Assembly: GCA_023512835.1 (NCBI GenBank)
Contig: CM042088.1
Coordinates: 3,278,078 to 3,342,077, forward strand
DNA: 64,000 nucleotides
Source: Taxillus chinensis
Lineage: Eukaryota > Streptophyta > Magnoliopsida > Santalales > Loranthaceae
Direction: 5' to 3'
The notes beneath the pieces were generated by a model. That model did no database searches. It was not told the DNA's origin and worked only from the letters and a program-made list of their open reading frames with translations. This document shows positions 20,672 to 31,424 of this stretch, in pieces. Every line of letters starts with the position of its first letter. Positions within the stretch are counted from its first letter, which is position 1. Position numbers and translations under genes: made by a program.

Positions 20672-22785
20672 TGTCATGCCCCAAATTCCAGAAGCCCGAG
20701 ATTGAGCACGTGGATGCCCCTTGCTTGCACCTGAAAGGTCAAGGGGTTAATAACTAGCACCTATTAGAGACTACAAAGTGGGCGCTGTCTCACGCTCCCC
20801 AATACTGTCACACAATAGGAGTATGATAGTACTTTCCCAATAGCATCCATTAAACAAAATATTTTAAAACAAGCAAACCATAAAATAGTTGAACTGTCTT
20901 ACAATGTCCACAAACCCATGTTTAGAAAATCAAAATCCAAATAAATACCTTAAGTTCTATAATCACATAAACATCACATCAAGACTATGGTCCACCTCCT
21001 CCAATCTCCTTTCAGTACCTACAAGGGATTTAACAATGTAGGTGTGAGCTTCATAGCTCAGTAGGTGACTATCCCTCTACACTCTCTGGTCAGTTAAACT
21101 AACAAATTCTATATGCAAGGTGTAAATGTATGAGTGTAGTGTTCAACAACCACATCACATGTAAACATCATTATTCATAACAATTCAATCAAGCACTTCA
21201 TAGTGCAAATTGTGCTTTACCACACCGGGTGTCTTTGACTGGATCCATCATACCCTTGTTTCCCTTAACTGGGCCTCTGTCCTTTACCGGACCTCATCAC
21301 AACAAATATAGTGCACTATATAATAGGAACACATATCAACAATATCAACATTACAAGTTCAACAATTCAAATTAGAAAATATCACATCACCACAATCAAT
21401 GTATAACATCCACATTATAACCATACCAGCGTACAATCAATACGAACATGTTTTCAGTATAAGAATAAATATATACACCTCAATTATATTGATAAAAGAT
21501 ACTCTACAATTTTCAAACAATCCTTAGGGTTCACCTCTAAAGGTTTCAAGCTTAAATTCTCATTAACAAATTAAAAGAAGCAAAACAGGCTAATAAAATA
21601 GTATAGATTCTATCTCAACTTTGAAAAATCATAACTAATTCTATAGAACTCTGATTTGCTATTAATACCCACTGTTTTGAAGAGTTTTTAACTGGCTATC
21701 CAATACAAATATCAGAAAACTCATCCAACCACAATATTATTTACCCAACCATAATATTGTTCACCTGACCACCTCAAAATTCACCCGACTAGAAGGGAAA
21801 GTTTATCAAAATACTGCATATATTCGACCCGTACAAAAATTATCTTCACTTGACCACTTACTGTTCACCCGACCAAAAGGAAAAGTTCATCTAAATACCG
21901 TGAACAATATGCCCATATAAAAATTAGCTTCACCTGACCATTTACTATTCACCCGACCAAAAAGAGAAAGTTCATCAAAATATGGCCAATATTTCATCGG
22001 TATAAAAATTAACTTCACTCAACCACTTTACTGTTCACCCGACCAACACTGTTCACCGACTGAACTGTTCATACAGTTCCAATATACGAAAAATCCGCCC
22101 TAAAACGATTTATACATCCTCAACATCGACTTTAAACGTCAAACAACTTTATCTAGGCTCTCTATCTCAGTTAAATGCAAAATTGTTCGTTCTACGTTTG
22201 ATTCCAAAAACTAAACCAACCCCAAGTGTTTTAGAACCCTAGCAGAGATTAAGAAGGATAGAAACACCTACCTCTAATATGGTGCAACAGACTTCACTTG
22301 TCAGAACACCTGGAAGCTTTAAGCCGCGACCTTCTTCTCTCTCCCTTGCTCCAAGGAGGGCTAGCGCTCTCAATACGCACAGAAACAACAGCTAACACTC
22401 CCTGGCTAGCCTTCGTATTTATAGAGGTGAGCAGGAGTCCAATTTAGCTTAAACTTCTTGTTTATTAAGAAACTTAATTAGACTATATTTCCTAATATAC
22501 TAGAATTCTTATCTTAAACTAATTTAAAATACCAAAAAGCCCTTCATTAATGAAAATTTGTATTTCTATTAAAAATTAACATTTTTAAATTCCTAAATAA
22601 CCAAATTAACCAATTAAGCCTTTAACTTGCCACAGAAAATTATAATAATGCCCCTGAGTCATCCAGGCCCCAAATAAGACCCAAATTATAGTAAAAACAA
22701 TTGTATTCTCAATCACTACCACAAAATGATACTCTCATCCTCAAATACGGCTATCTTATGATATTTCCTGATATGAGATATTACA
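20672..22785 (-). mobile_element. Element D 3' LTR (2,114 bp)
   Basis: It runs TGTCATGCCCC to GATATTACA on the plus strand. It pairs with the split right LTR (53614-55455 plus 58866-59153). On the minus strand a TATA box (CTATAAATA) lies near 22413. A GA-rich leader (reverse of 'cttcttctctctccc') and a short-period CACCCGACCA array (about 21728-22075) follow. Confidence 0.9.
21728..22075. repeat. CACCCGACCA array in the D LTR
   Basis: At least eight near-copies of 'ttcacccgacca' are interspersed with 'gaaagttcatc'-type segments. The array is also in the right LTR of D at about 54655-55020. Spacing is irregular and there are no unique spacers. Confidence 0.7.
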
Positions 22786-23044
22786 TCCTCCCCACCTTAA
22801 AACTTTTTGTCCTCGAAAAGCAACAACCTCAATGATAAGAAATGATATGAGAAAGCTAACATCATTGTTATTAACTATATTCCAATAGTGTCATTATCAC
22901 ATACTAGTATATAGGTCACAACAAGATCATGTAGCATTATATCATAATAAAATACCCTCCAACCAAGTATCATAATAACAAATACATATCTCCACCAGAG
23001 CAAGGAAAAAAATAAATGTGGAGAAATATGACATCCTCCCTACC
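22786..23044 (-). other. Element D polypurine tract region, duplicated
   Basis: The minus strand reads 'ttaaggtggggagga' directly beside the LTR (22786-22800), preceded by 'gaggacaaaaag'. A second copy, 'cctaaggtagggaggatgt' preceded by 'gaggacgaacaat', lies at 23034-23062, right at the end of the chromodomain frame. Element F has a single such tract (43190-43211). The 240 bases between the two copies are non-coding. Confidence 0.65.
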
Positions 23045-23345
23045 TTAGGATTGTTCGTCCTCGAACAACGCAGGATGAAGAACACGCATCTAACTCTCCT
23101 GCTCCCAAGTTTGCTCCTCTAACCCGCAATGTTTCGACAGGACTCGAACTAAAGGAATGACTTTGCCTTGCAAAATCTTCTCTCGTCGATCGATTATCTG
23201 AACAGGAACCTCCACCACTGTTCCATCATCGGCTAATTCTATCTGACGCCAATCTAGTACATGAGATGGGTTTGGATAATATTTCCGTAATTGTGAGACA
23301 TGAAAAACATTATGAACACATGCTAATTCCGGTGGCAATGCCAGG
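23045..23345 (-). pseudogene. Element D integrase C-terminus with chromodomain
   Basis: It reads NVFHVSQLRKYYP, then PVQIIDRREKILQGKVIPLVRVL and GLEEQTWEQES, and ends in a short LHPALFEDEQS-like tail. This is the CHDCR-type chromodomain of Tekay elements, thought to guide integration to heterochromatin. There is one in-frame TAG at 23090. The final stop is TAA at 23045. Confidence 0.8.
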
Positions 23346-24330
23346 CGATATGCTACACTGCCTACAATAGCTATAACCTCAAAAGGTCCAACAAAATATG
23401 GTGAGAGCTTTGACCCTCGACCAAATCTCTGATGTCCTTACCGTGGTGAGACATGCAAGAACACATGGTCACCTATCTCAAAACATAGTGGTGAACGCCT
23501 CTTATCAGCATATGACTTCAAACGACTCAGGGCTATTAGCATCCGTTATTTGATCAACTGCATTATTTATGTTGTATCCTGAACGAGATCTAGATACAAC
23601 ACAATGGGGATTGACAAGGCCTCCCATACAGAGCCTCATATAGAGCTATCTTGATAGCTGCTTGATAGATGTTATTATAAGCAAACTCCACCATGGGTAA
23701 GTGTGACACCCAATGTCCACCAAAATCCATCACACAAGCTCTTAACATATCTTCCAATATTTGGATGGTGTGCTCAGACTGTCCATCTATTTGCAGGTGA
23801 TACGCCATACTCATATTCAACTGGGTACCCATAGCTCATTGTAATTGCCGCCAAAACTGAGAAGTAAATCTGTCGTCTCAATCTGACACACAATGGAAAT
23901 AGGTACACCATGCAACCTTACAATTTCATCAACATATTGTTGTCCTAAAACTCAAATTGGATCAGTCTCCTTGATCGAAATAAAATGAGCTGACTTTGTT
24001 AACCGATCTACAATAACCCATACTGCATTATGTCCTCGAGAGTGAGGAAGTCCAATTACAAAGTCCATTATGACATGATTCCACTTCCATTCCGCTATTG
24101 GTAAGGGTTGCAACTCTCCGGCTGGTCTAATATGTTGAGCCTTGACCTATTGACAAGTCAAACATCGTCTCACAAAATCCGTTACTGGCCTTTTTAAATC
24201 AAGCCACCAGTATTGCCTCTTCACCGTGTGGTACATTTTGGTTCCACTAGGATGCATAGCCAAATGTGAATGATGAAATTCTCTCAGAACCTCTTCTCGG
24301 AGCGAAATTTGAACTACCAACCGACCCTTA
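23346..24330 (-). pseudogene. Element D integrase (frameshifted)
   Basis: The zinc-binding head EEVLREFHHSHLAMHPSGTKMYH...RRCLTCQ lies at about 24147-24330. Core fragments include DGQSEHTIQILEDMLRACVMDFGG and PMVEFAYNN (23590-23832). The recognisable pieces fall in different frames (24147, 23590 and 23090 differ modulo 3), so several indels have accumulated. Function lost. Confidence 0.8.
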
Positions 24331-24928
24331 AATCGTAGTACATGGGCTATATCCTCCGTCAAATCAATAGTCACATTAGTAACATGAATCTTTTCCTGAA
24401 TCTCTTCTCCTAATCAACATCATTTAGTTGAGCCTCGACAATTCGTTGTTGTAACTCTGGGGTAGCTACAATAACACTAAGAGTCCCTTACTCCCCGTCA
24501 ATTATGGAGTGTACTCCTAAGTCTGCCAACTGCCCCATCATCTCCCACTCCTTGAGAGCATAATGAGATATGGTGGCCACATCCTTTTGACTCAAGGCGT
24601 CAGCTACCACATTGCCTTTTCATGGTGTATATGCCAGATTAAACTCAAACTGCTGCGTGAATCCAACCCATCTTTGTTGATGCAAATTCAAGTCCTTTTA
24701 AGAGAATATATATTATAAACTCTTATGATTCGTATACACCTTAAACTTTTCACCTAAAAGATTATGCTTCCATGATTTTAGTGCAAAAATCACTACAGCC
24801 AATTCCAGGTCATGTGTATGGTAGTTCAGCTCATGAGGTTTTAACTGTCGAGACCCATAAACAACTACCTTACCCCCCTTCATTAACATATACCCTAACT
24901 CAATCTTAGATGCGTCATAATAGACTTC
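24331..24928. repeat. left copy of a ~590 bp host duplication flanking element C
   Basis: This piece of element D spans the RNase H/integrase junction and is repeated at 31425-32005 on the other side of C. By eye the copies differ at under ten bases plus one 17-18 base gap near 24450. Normal insertion would leave a 5-base duplication. None is present beside C. Confidence 0.85.
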
Positions 24929-26427
24929 TGATAACGTGCATTTTATGCCGTTATTCTAGTGTTTATTTAGGATATTTAAGAGCATGATTAGAGCCTTATT
25001 GCTTCATATATCATATATATTTGCTCTAACCCCTAGGAAGATGCTATTTGCAAATACATGCATTTTTAAGCTGTTTTGGCAGATTTTGGAGCTCACTTTT
25101 GACATAGTAGATGGCCTCAAACAATTGGCATGCAAGAACAAAAGTTTCTTAGAATGATGTTCTCTACCTACCACAGAAATTTCAGAGCATTTGGAGCTGC
25201 ACGTGAATTCACCCATTTCACGTGCAAGCCTATTTTTGCCTCTCAGGCCTCTACAGGATGCAAGGAAGCTTGGGGAGAAGTTTGAGCTGATTTGGAGTTG
25301 CACGTGAATTCACCATATCACGTGCAAATTGACGTGCAGAGATATTTTTGGACCGATCCTATCGTTTTTCCAGGCTGATCATTTGTTTCTGAAGGCCCAT
25401 GTCCAAATTGTGGATGGAAGATAGAGATTTTAAAGTTTCGAGTGTTACTTATCAAAACTACGTCATTTTGATAAATGGGCTAGGGTACACACCTCAAAGC
25501 CCATCCAAACTCTATAAATACAAGCCTCCACGTCTCTGCTATGCATCCCTAGATCCCCTACACGTTTTTAGAGAGAGAGAGAGAGGGTTCACGACTTGGA
25601 GGTCGCTCCTTGACCTAGGAGAGCAGCCGTCGCAGCAGCCGTCGCGGATTTTGGAGCCTGGATTTGAAGCTTTGTTGTGCGCGTGGTCAAGAAGAAGATG
25701 TTTAGCCTTTCTGCTATGGTTTTGCTTGTAATCATGCGTGAGTAGTCTTTTAATCTAGGGGAGCAATGTAGCCCCCTTGTTGCTTTGCTGTGTTTATGAA
25801 TATTGGGTTTGGATGATCGAGTTTTGCATGTTTTATGAATCTGTTCTTAATTCTATCTTTGGATGTACACCTTGGTATTCTTAGCCCTAGTCTGGGGCAG
25901 ATTGAGATTCATAACTTATTTGTAATTGGTGTGATCATTATCCTTTTGCAAGTATGATTTATTGGCTTTGCATGTTTGTGTGTTTAGATGACCATTCTAG
26001 CATACAACTCTTAAAAGAACCTCAATGACCATTTGTTGTCCTTGGCTTGTGTTTAGCATGTTTTCAATCAGACAACCCTAATACCATGAACCAGTATAGA
26101 TAACATAGGGAGGTGAAATTGTGATCCTAGATGCTTTTAATCCTTGAATCTTAATCCTAAAATCAGTTTGCTTTCTTTGTTTATTCAGAAAACCAAATAA
26201 AAATTATATCTTTAGTTTAAAAAAGAAAACTTTTTGCCAAGACATTTTATAGAACAAGAGTAATTGGGTGTTTTGATTTGAGAACTAGAGAACTAGGCTA
26301 ATCCCTGTGGGTTCGACCCCTTGCTTGCTGCTATTCTTTTAGTGCAAACTTAGGGAATTTATTATCTTGAAGAGAGATTTAACGACATTAGCTAGCTCTT
26401 TTAGAGAGGCTAAAAATCTGTCTGTCA
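24929..26427 (+). mobile_element. Element C 5' LTR
   Basis: TATA box CTATAAATA at 25512-25520. Two inverted repeats with 10-base arms lie upstream: TGCACGTGAA/TTCACGTGCA (25198-25207, 25217-25226) and TTGCACGTGA/TCACGTGCAA (25298-25307, 25318-25327). Each arm contains a CACGTG G-box. A GA-repeat leader lies near 25571. A B-box-like GGTTCGACCCC is at 26310-26320. Confidence 0.93.
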
Positions 26428-26430
26428 AAT

Positions 26431-26448
26431 TGGCGCCGTTGCCGGGGA
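26431..26448 (+). other. Element C primer binding site (tRNA-Asp type)
   Basis: TGGCGCCGTTGCCGGGGA, three bases after the LTR end and identical to the site in element B. Confidence 0.92.
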
Positions 26449-26645
26449 TTCAACGGTTAACTAGTTTTTAAAATCAACATTGAGTGAAATTGTTTGAATT
26501 CTAATCTTGGTGTTTTATTTTGTCTTTTATTTTCTGTTATTTTGTGTTCTTTATTTGTTTATTTTGCATTGTTCGGAGCTGTTGGGTGTGTTCTTGCTAT
26601 TTTACATGAACATACACCAAGTGTTTGAGGTATTGCTAGTTGTGT

Positions 26646-26720
26646 ATGCGACGAGGGGAACTTGTGTCCTTTAATCCAGAACCTGAACAGCACTCCAATG
26701 GACAGAAAGTTTGGAGATGA
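26646..26720 (+). pseudogene. Element C gag N-terminal remnant
   Basis: An ATG at the position equivalent to the B gag start opens MRRGELVSFNPEPE, similar to MPRHEFIPFNREPE of B. It stops after 24 codons. The long frame of C runs in another register from 26698, so the original gag start was decoupled by a frame change. Confidence 0.55.
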
Positions 26721-28098
26721 GGAGGAGCTAACCATGGAACAATGTTTGGAAAGGATGATCCAAGGCAACAAATATTTGTGGGAAAACCAAGGGAGAGATG
26801 AGGAGAATTCAATGATGGCAAACCAACATGTTTATATTCCAGGTCATGCAGCAGATCAATTTTCATATAGTGCTTGGGATTGCACTGTCTATGATCCTCC
26901 CACAAGCAGCTATTCATACCAGGAGCCTCCTAATTATGGTGGGAATATTAATGGAGATAGTAGCGAAGTCTGGCCAATTTACACCCAACCTGAGGGTGAC
27001 TACTATCCACAGGAACCACCACCTGAGGAGTTTAATGGTTTCTTCAATGGATATTCTGAGAACATATGGGTTGGGCAATATCAAGATGAAGCTTACTCTG
27101 AAGCCCCACTCTATGGCAATTATTGTCCATATCAACAACAAGAGTGGCAGCCCCAAGTTGAAGATGAAGAAACCAGAAGAGAGGGAGAGGATTTGAATGA
27201 AAGGCTAGGAAGTTTAGAGATTGCCATAAAAAATATAGAGCAATTATTGATGAGTATGGTTCAAAATGTAGATAATAGAGTCTCATCTAACTCCTTTGCT
27301 GGTGACACAGAGATAGAGACTGAAGAGAATTGCAAAGCCATCACTCCAACTTCCATGTATCAATCTTTGACATCTGCCTCACAAGAATGGGAGTTTTCTG
27401 CTAATAATGATTCTGAAGATGAAGCTCGCATTCTAGCTGGTCAAACCATTAATGATGCTATAGACCAAGAAGTGGATACAAGGGCAATGGTTCATTATGA
27501 TGAGGTTGTCCCTCCACCACAATTTAATAGCCCATGTGATGTATCCACTTCAACTCTTCCCATGGTTAGAGCTTATGAGGACAATTTTTCCATCCAAGAA
27601 GAAGAGGAAGACTTGAATTGTTCTGGGGTGTTAGAAGAACATGAGAAACCAATAAATGACAACCCAAGGATGCAGCAACAAATCTTGGATGATGATGCCA
27701 TAATTCTCATATCCGAAGGCACATCAAACCAAGGTACTCTTTATGAAGACAAGCTACATGAGCCCACCACTACTATGTTTGCTTTGGAATCATCTTCCCT
27801 TATACAAGAGAAGGAAGTGCTTGACAAGGGAGGTAACCATGCGTGCATCATTACTACTCCAATTGTGGAGTATGTTGAATTTGTGTTACCACCTCGATGG
27901 AATGAGAGGAAGGAGAACCATAAGTTTGTGGAGGTGTCTCCCTATCAACAATTGAATCAAGAGTTCAAGTGGCTCCCACAGCGGTTCATTCATCTGATTG
28001 CTATGGTCTACAAGACTGCTGAGGTTTACAATGCAGGGATGAAAGCCTTTTATACATTGGTTGAGCTTAGTATGACAAGGTCTAGCTACAGACCTTAA
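26698..28098 (+). CDS. Element C orphan ORF (466 aa)
   Basis: The frame is open from ATG 26698 to TAA at 28096-28098, with no break. Residues about 170-225 (EGEDLNERLGSLEIAIKNIEQ to ENCKAIT) match the gag-protease linker of element B. The rest is not recognised. It is acidic and rich in Glu, Tyr, Pro and Asn before that block (YSYQEPPNYGG, QPEGDYYPQEPPPEEF) and acidic after it. The last codons run into the same 'tctagctacagac' segment that lies between pol and the hairpin in B. No capsid, zinc knuckle, protease or membrane segment is seen. In an element with ~0.7% LTR divergence an open frame of this length may have been kept by selection, or may simply be young. Function unknown. Confidence 0.6.
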   Translation: MDRKFGDEEELTMEQCLERMIQGNKYLWENQGRDEENSMMANQHVYIPGHAADQFSYSAWDCTVYDPPTSSYSYQEPPNYGGNINGDSSEVWPIYTQPEGDYYPQEPPPEEFNGFFNGYSENIWVGQYQDEAYSEAPLYGNYCPYQQQEWQPQVEDEETRREGEDLNERLGSLEIAIKNIEQLLMSMVQNVDNRVSSNSFAGDTEIETEENCKAITPTSMYQSLTSASQEWEFSANNDSEDEARILAGQTINDAIDQEVDTRAMVHYDEVVPPPQFNSPCDVSTSTLPMVRAYEDNFSIQEEEEDLNCSGVLEEHEKPINDNPRMQQQILDDDAIILISEGTSNQGTLYEDKLHEPTTTMFALESSSLIQEKEVLDKGGNHACIITTPIVEYVEFVLPPRWNERKENHKFVEVSPYQQLNQEFKWLPQRFIHLIAMVYKTAEVYNAGMKAFYTLVELSMTRSSYRP

Positions 28099-28126
28099 AT
28101 AAAGCGCTTGTTGGGAGGCAACCCAA
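28096..28126 (+). other. conserved hairpin after the ORF (element C)
   Basis: TAAATAAAGCGC is followed by TTGGG AGGCAA CCCAA (28111-28126). The stem, loop and preceding block are the same as in element B, at the end of an unrelated coding sequence. Confidence 0.55.
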
Positions 28127-29926
28127 TTGCTTTTCTTTTATATTTATTTTATTTTTGCTTGTTGTTTGCTAACCATGGTGCAGGAGATATAGTTTGGTCT
28201 TCATTAACCCTTTTGCAGGCCTTTCTATTAGGATTTGGACTTTAGGACTACTCAATAAAGCTCAAGTACTGGCTCAACTGCCAAGCTAAAGCTAGATTTT
28301 TCAAAGCTGCAACTCAAAAACACAAGGGATTTTCAAGTGGGAATCATGCAAGGGCATTTGACACATTTTGCACCTTGAAATGGGAAATCCACCGACAGGT
28401 AAGTATCTTCCTACTCTCTACTTCATGCCATGAGGACATAACATACTTTTAAGTGTGGTGTGGGGAGTGACTTAAGCCACTTGTTTGTCCTTTTATATTG
28501 TGTGATTGCATGTCTTGTTTTTGTTTAAGTGTTTTTGTTGTCCTTTATTTTTATTTTGGGTGATTGTTTGAGTTGCTTGATTGTGTGATTTGCATGTAGA
28601 GAGGCATGGATACTAGGTATGCAATTTTGGCTTAAATTTTATTTTTATGTCACATTAGTATCATGTTGTGATAAGGGTGTTAAAGTAATTAAGGTGTGTT
28701 ATGATTTGGTTTAATCATGTCTATATCTCTTGAATGATATCACCATGTTTTTTTGGAGCTGAGTTTTGAATATTAGCTGAGAATGAAATGCTATGATAGA
28801 CCTAAGTAACCCTTAAAGTTGAGTGAAAAAGAAATGCAAAATGAGAAAAACTTCTTTTAGCCTTTGAGTGACATTTATGGTTTATGGGTAATAGTTTGAT
28901 TTGCTACTCTTCTTGCATTCAACATTGGTTATTTAATGGTAGGAGTCAAGTAAGCATGTGATTACTTATTAGTGCTCCGTGTTTGGTATGTTGCTAGTGA
29001 TACAAGGCCATTTAAGTCACTTTGACTTCCTATGTATCCTAATTTTTGTTTGTTGTGTTATAAATATAAAAGGCTATGATATAGAATGTGAAAAAGCCAT
29101 TACTTAATTGGAAAATGGGATGTGAGACATCAATGAATTTCTGTCTCTCCTTATGTAGCAAAATGGCAAGGAGTTTGCATTAGAAAAAAAAAATCAGTCT
29201 TATTTATGTGTTATGTGAGTAAAAAGAGTGAATAATCCATCAAGGGAGAGCATAAAATGCAACCTTGTAAGGTTATTACTAAAAAAAAAGATTTAGAATA
29301 AAAGCCACACTGGCTTGATGTTTATGTGTGATTATTTATTTGTGAAGCCACATTGGCTGAATTGTGTTTGTTTTAAGAGTGTTGAGCTCAATTCTTTAGC
29401 TCATGATTTTGTTTTATTGAGTTAGTAGACTAGAGTGTGAGTTCAAATAAAGTAGAATAGAGAGTGTGTTTTCTTTGATGAGCACAATAGGGAACTCTCA
29501 TGATTGCTTGGCAAGTACTTAATCAATAGCTGATGGCGAGTGTAGAGATAGAGTTTTCCATCCATTGTTCATTGATAGGTATTGGGCTTGAGAATTATTA
29601 TATTTGAGTGAGGCTGCTTATCCTTGGTAAGAACTTAAAGGGAAACTAGGTGCTATTTTATCATGGATTGCTTGCTCATATCTGAAATTTAAGTGGAGAT
29701 ATTGCATGGTTGTTGGACTTAGGGATATGGACATGAATGAACTAAGCTATGACTCATTTTGATGCTTAAATTCCCATTTCATCATGATAGAGTTGCATGC
29801 TTAGGAAACCATGATTCTCCTTGATTGTTATTTTATTTTTCTTCTGTTTGATTGCGTGTTTATTTTATTTTTGCATGCTTGTATGTTTTTGCTTGAGGAC
29901 AAGCAATGGTTCAAGTGTGGTGTATT
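28127..29926 (+). other. Element C 3' untranslated tail
   Basis: No credible gene. A splice-donor-like AGGTAAGTAT is at 28397-28406. A first polypurine-like motif (TTTTAAGTGTGGTGTGGGG, 28447-28465) follows, and a second (TTCAAGTGTGGTGTATT, 29910-29926) abuts the 3' LTR. The ~1.4 kb between them aligns with the B tail (6275-7771). Confidence 0.7.
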
Positions 29927-31424
29927 TGATAACGTGCATTTTATGCCGTTATTCTAGTGTTTATTTAGGATATTTAAGAGCATGATTAGAGCCTTATTGC
30001 TTCATATATCATATATATTTGCTCTAACCCCTAGGAAGATGCTATTTGCAAATACATGCGTTTTTAAGCTGTTTTGGCAGATTTTGGAGCTCACTTTTGA
30101 CATAGTAGATGGCCTCAAACAATTGGCATGCAAGAACAAAAGTTTCTTAGAATGATGTCCTCTACCTACCACAGAAATTTCAGAGCATTTGGAGCTGCAC
30201 GTGAATTCACCCATTTCACGTGCAAGCCTATTTTTGCCTCTCAGGCCTCTACAGGATGCAAGGAAGCTTGGGGAGAAGTTTGAGCTGATTTGGAGTTGCA
30301 CGTGAATTCACCATATCACGTGCAAATTGACGTGCAGAGATATTTTTGGACCGATCCTATCGTTTTTCCAGGCTGATCATTTGTTTCTGAAGGCCCATGT
30401 CCAAATTGTGGATGGAAGATAGAGATTTTAAAGTTTCGAGTGTTACTTATCAAAACTACGTCGTTTTGATAAATGGGCTAGGGTACACACCTCAAAGCCC
30501 ATCCAAACTCTATAAATACAAGCCTCCACGTCTCTGCTATGCATCCCTAGACCCCCTACACGTTTTTAGAGAGAGAGAGAGGGGTTCACGACTTGGAGGT
30601 CGCTCCTTGACCTAGGAGAGCAGCCGTCGCAGCAGCCGTCGCGGATTTTGGAGCCTGGATTTGAAGCTTTGTTGCGCGCGTGGTCAAGAAGAAGATGTTT
30701 AGCTTTTCTGCTATGGTTTTGCTTGTAATCATGCGTGAGTAGTCTTTTAATCTAGGGGAGCAATGTAGCCCCCTTGTTGCTTTGCTGTGTTTATGAATAT
30801 TGGGTTTGGATGATTGAGTTTTGCATGTTTTATGAATCTGTTCTTAATTCTATCTTTGGATGTACACCTTGGTATTCTTAGCCCTAGTCTGGGGCAGATT
30901 GAGATTCATAACTTATTTGTAATTGGTGTGATCATTATCCTTTTGCAAGTATGATTTATTGGCTTTGCATGTTTGTGTGTTTAGATGGCCATTCTAGCAT
31001 ACAACTCTTAAAAGGACCTCAATGACCATTTGTTGTCCTTGGCTTGTGTTTAGCATGTTTTCAATCAGACAACCCTAATACCATGAACCAGTATAGATAA
31101 CATAGGGAGGTGAAATTGTGATCCTAGATGCTTTTAATCCTTGAATTTTAATCCTAAAATCAGTTTGCTTTCTTTGTTTATTCAGAAAACCAAATAAAAA
31201 TTATATCTTTAGTTTAAAAAAGAAAACTTTTTGCCAAGACATTTTATAGAACAAGAGTAATTGGGTGTTTTGATTTGAGAACTAGAGAACTAGGCTAATC
31301 CCTGTGGGTTCGACCCCTTGCTTGCTGCTATTCTTTTAGTGCAAACTTAGGGAATTTATTATCTTGAAGAGAGATTTAACGACATTAGCTAGCTCTTTTA
31401 GAGAGGCTAAAAATCTGTCTGTCA
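29927..31424 (+). mobile_element. Element C 3' LTR
   Basis: Nearly identical to the 5' LTR, starting TGATAACG beside the polypurine motif and ending CTGTCTGTCA. TATA box at 30510-30518; B-box-like sequence at 31307-31317. Confidence 0.93.

Larger units (their letters stand above)
24929..31424 (+). mobile_element. Element C: young non-autonomous Athila-like element
   Basis: A 6.5 kb element has LTRs TGATAACG...CTGTCTGTCA of 1,499 and 1,498 bp. They differ at about ten positions, all transitions, plus one GA-repeat length change (~0.7%). The tRNA-Asp-type primer site is intact. It shares LTR, leader, gag-linker block, post-pol hairpin and 3' tail with element B. Capsid, protease, RT, RNase H, integrase and ORF3 are absent. 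One long frame (26698-28098) fills the interior. Mobility must have depended on enzymes from a relative. Flanks: 'acttc' left and 'aatta' right do not match, because C sits between two copies of host DNA. Confidence 0.92.

Noticed and set aside
24929..31424. C as a normal insertion with a standard target duplication
   Set aside because: The flanking five bases differ and the host sequence is repeated for ~590 bases on both sides.
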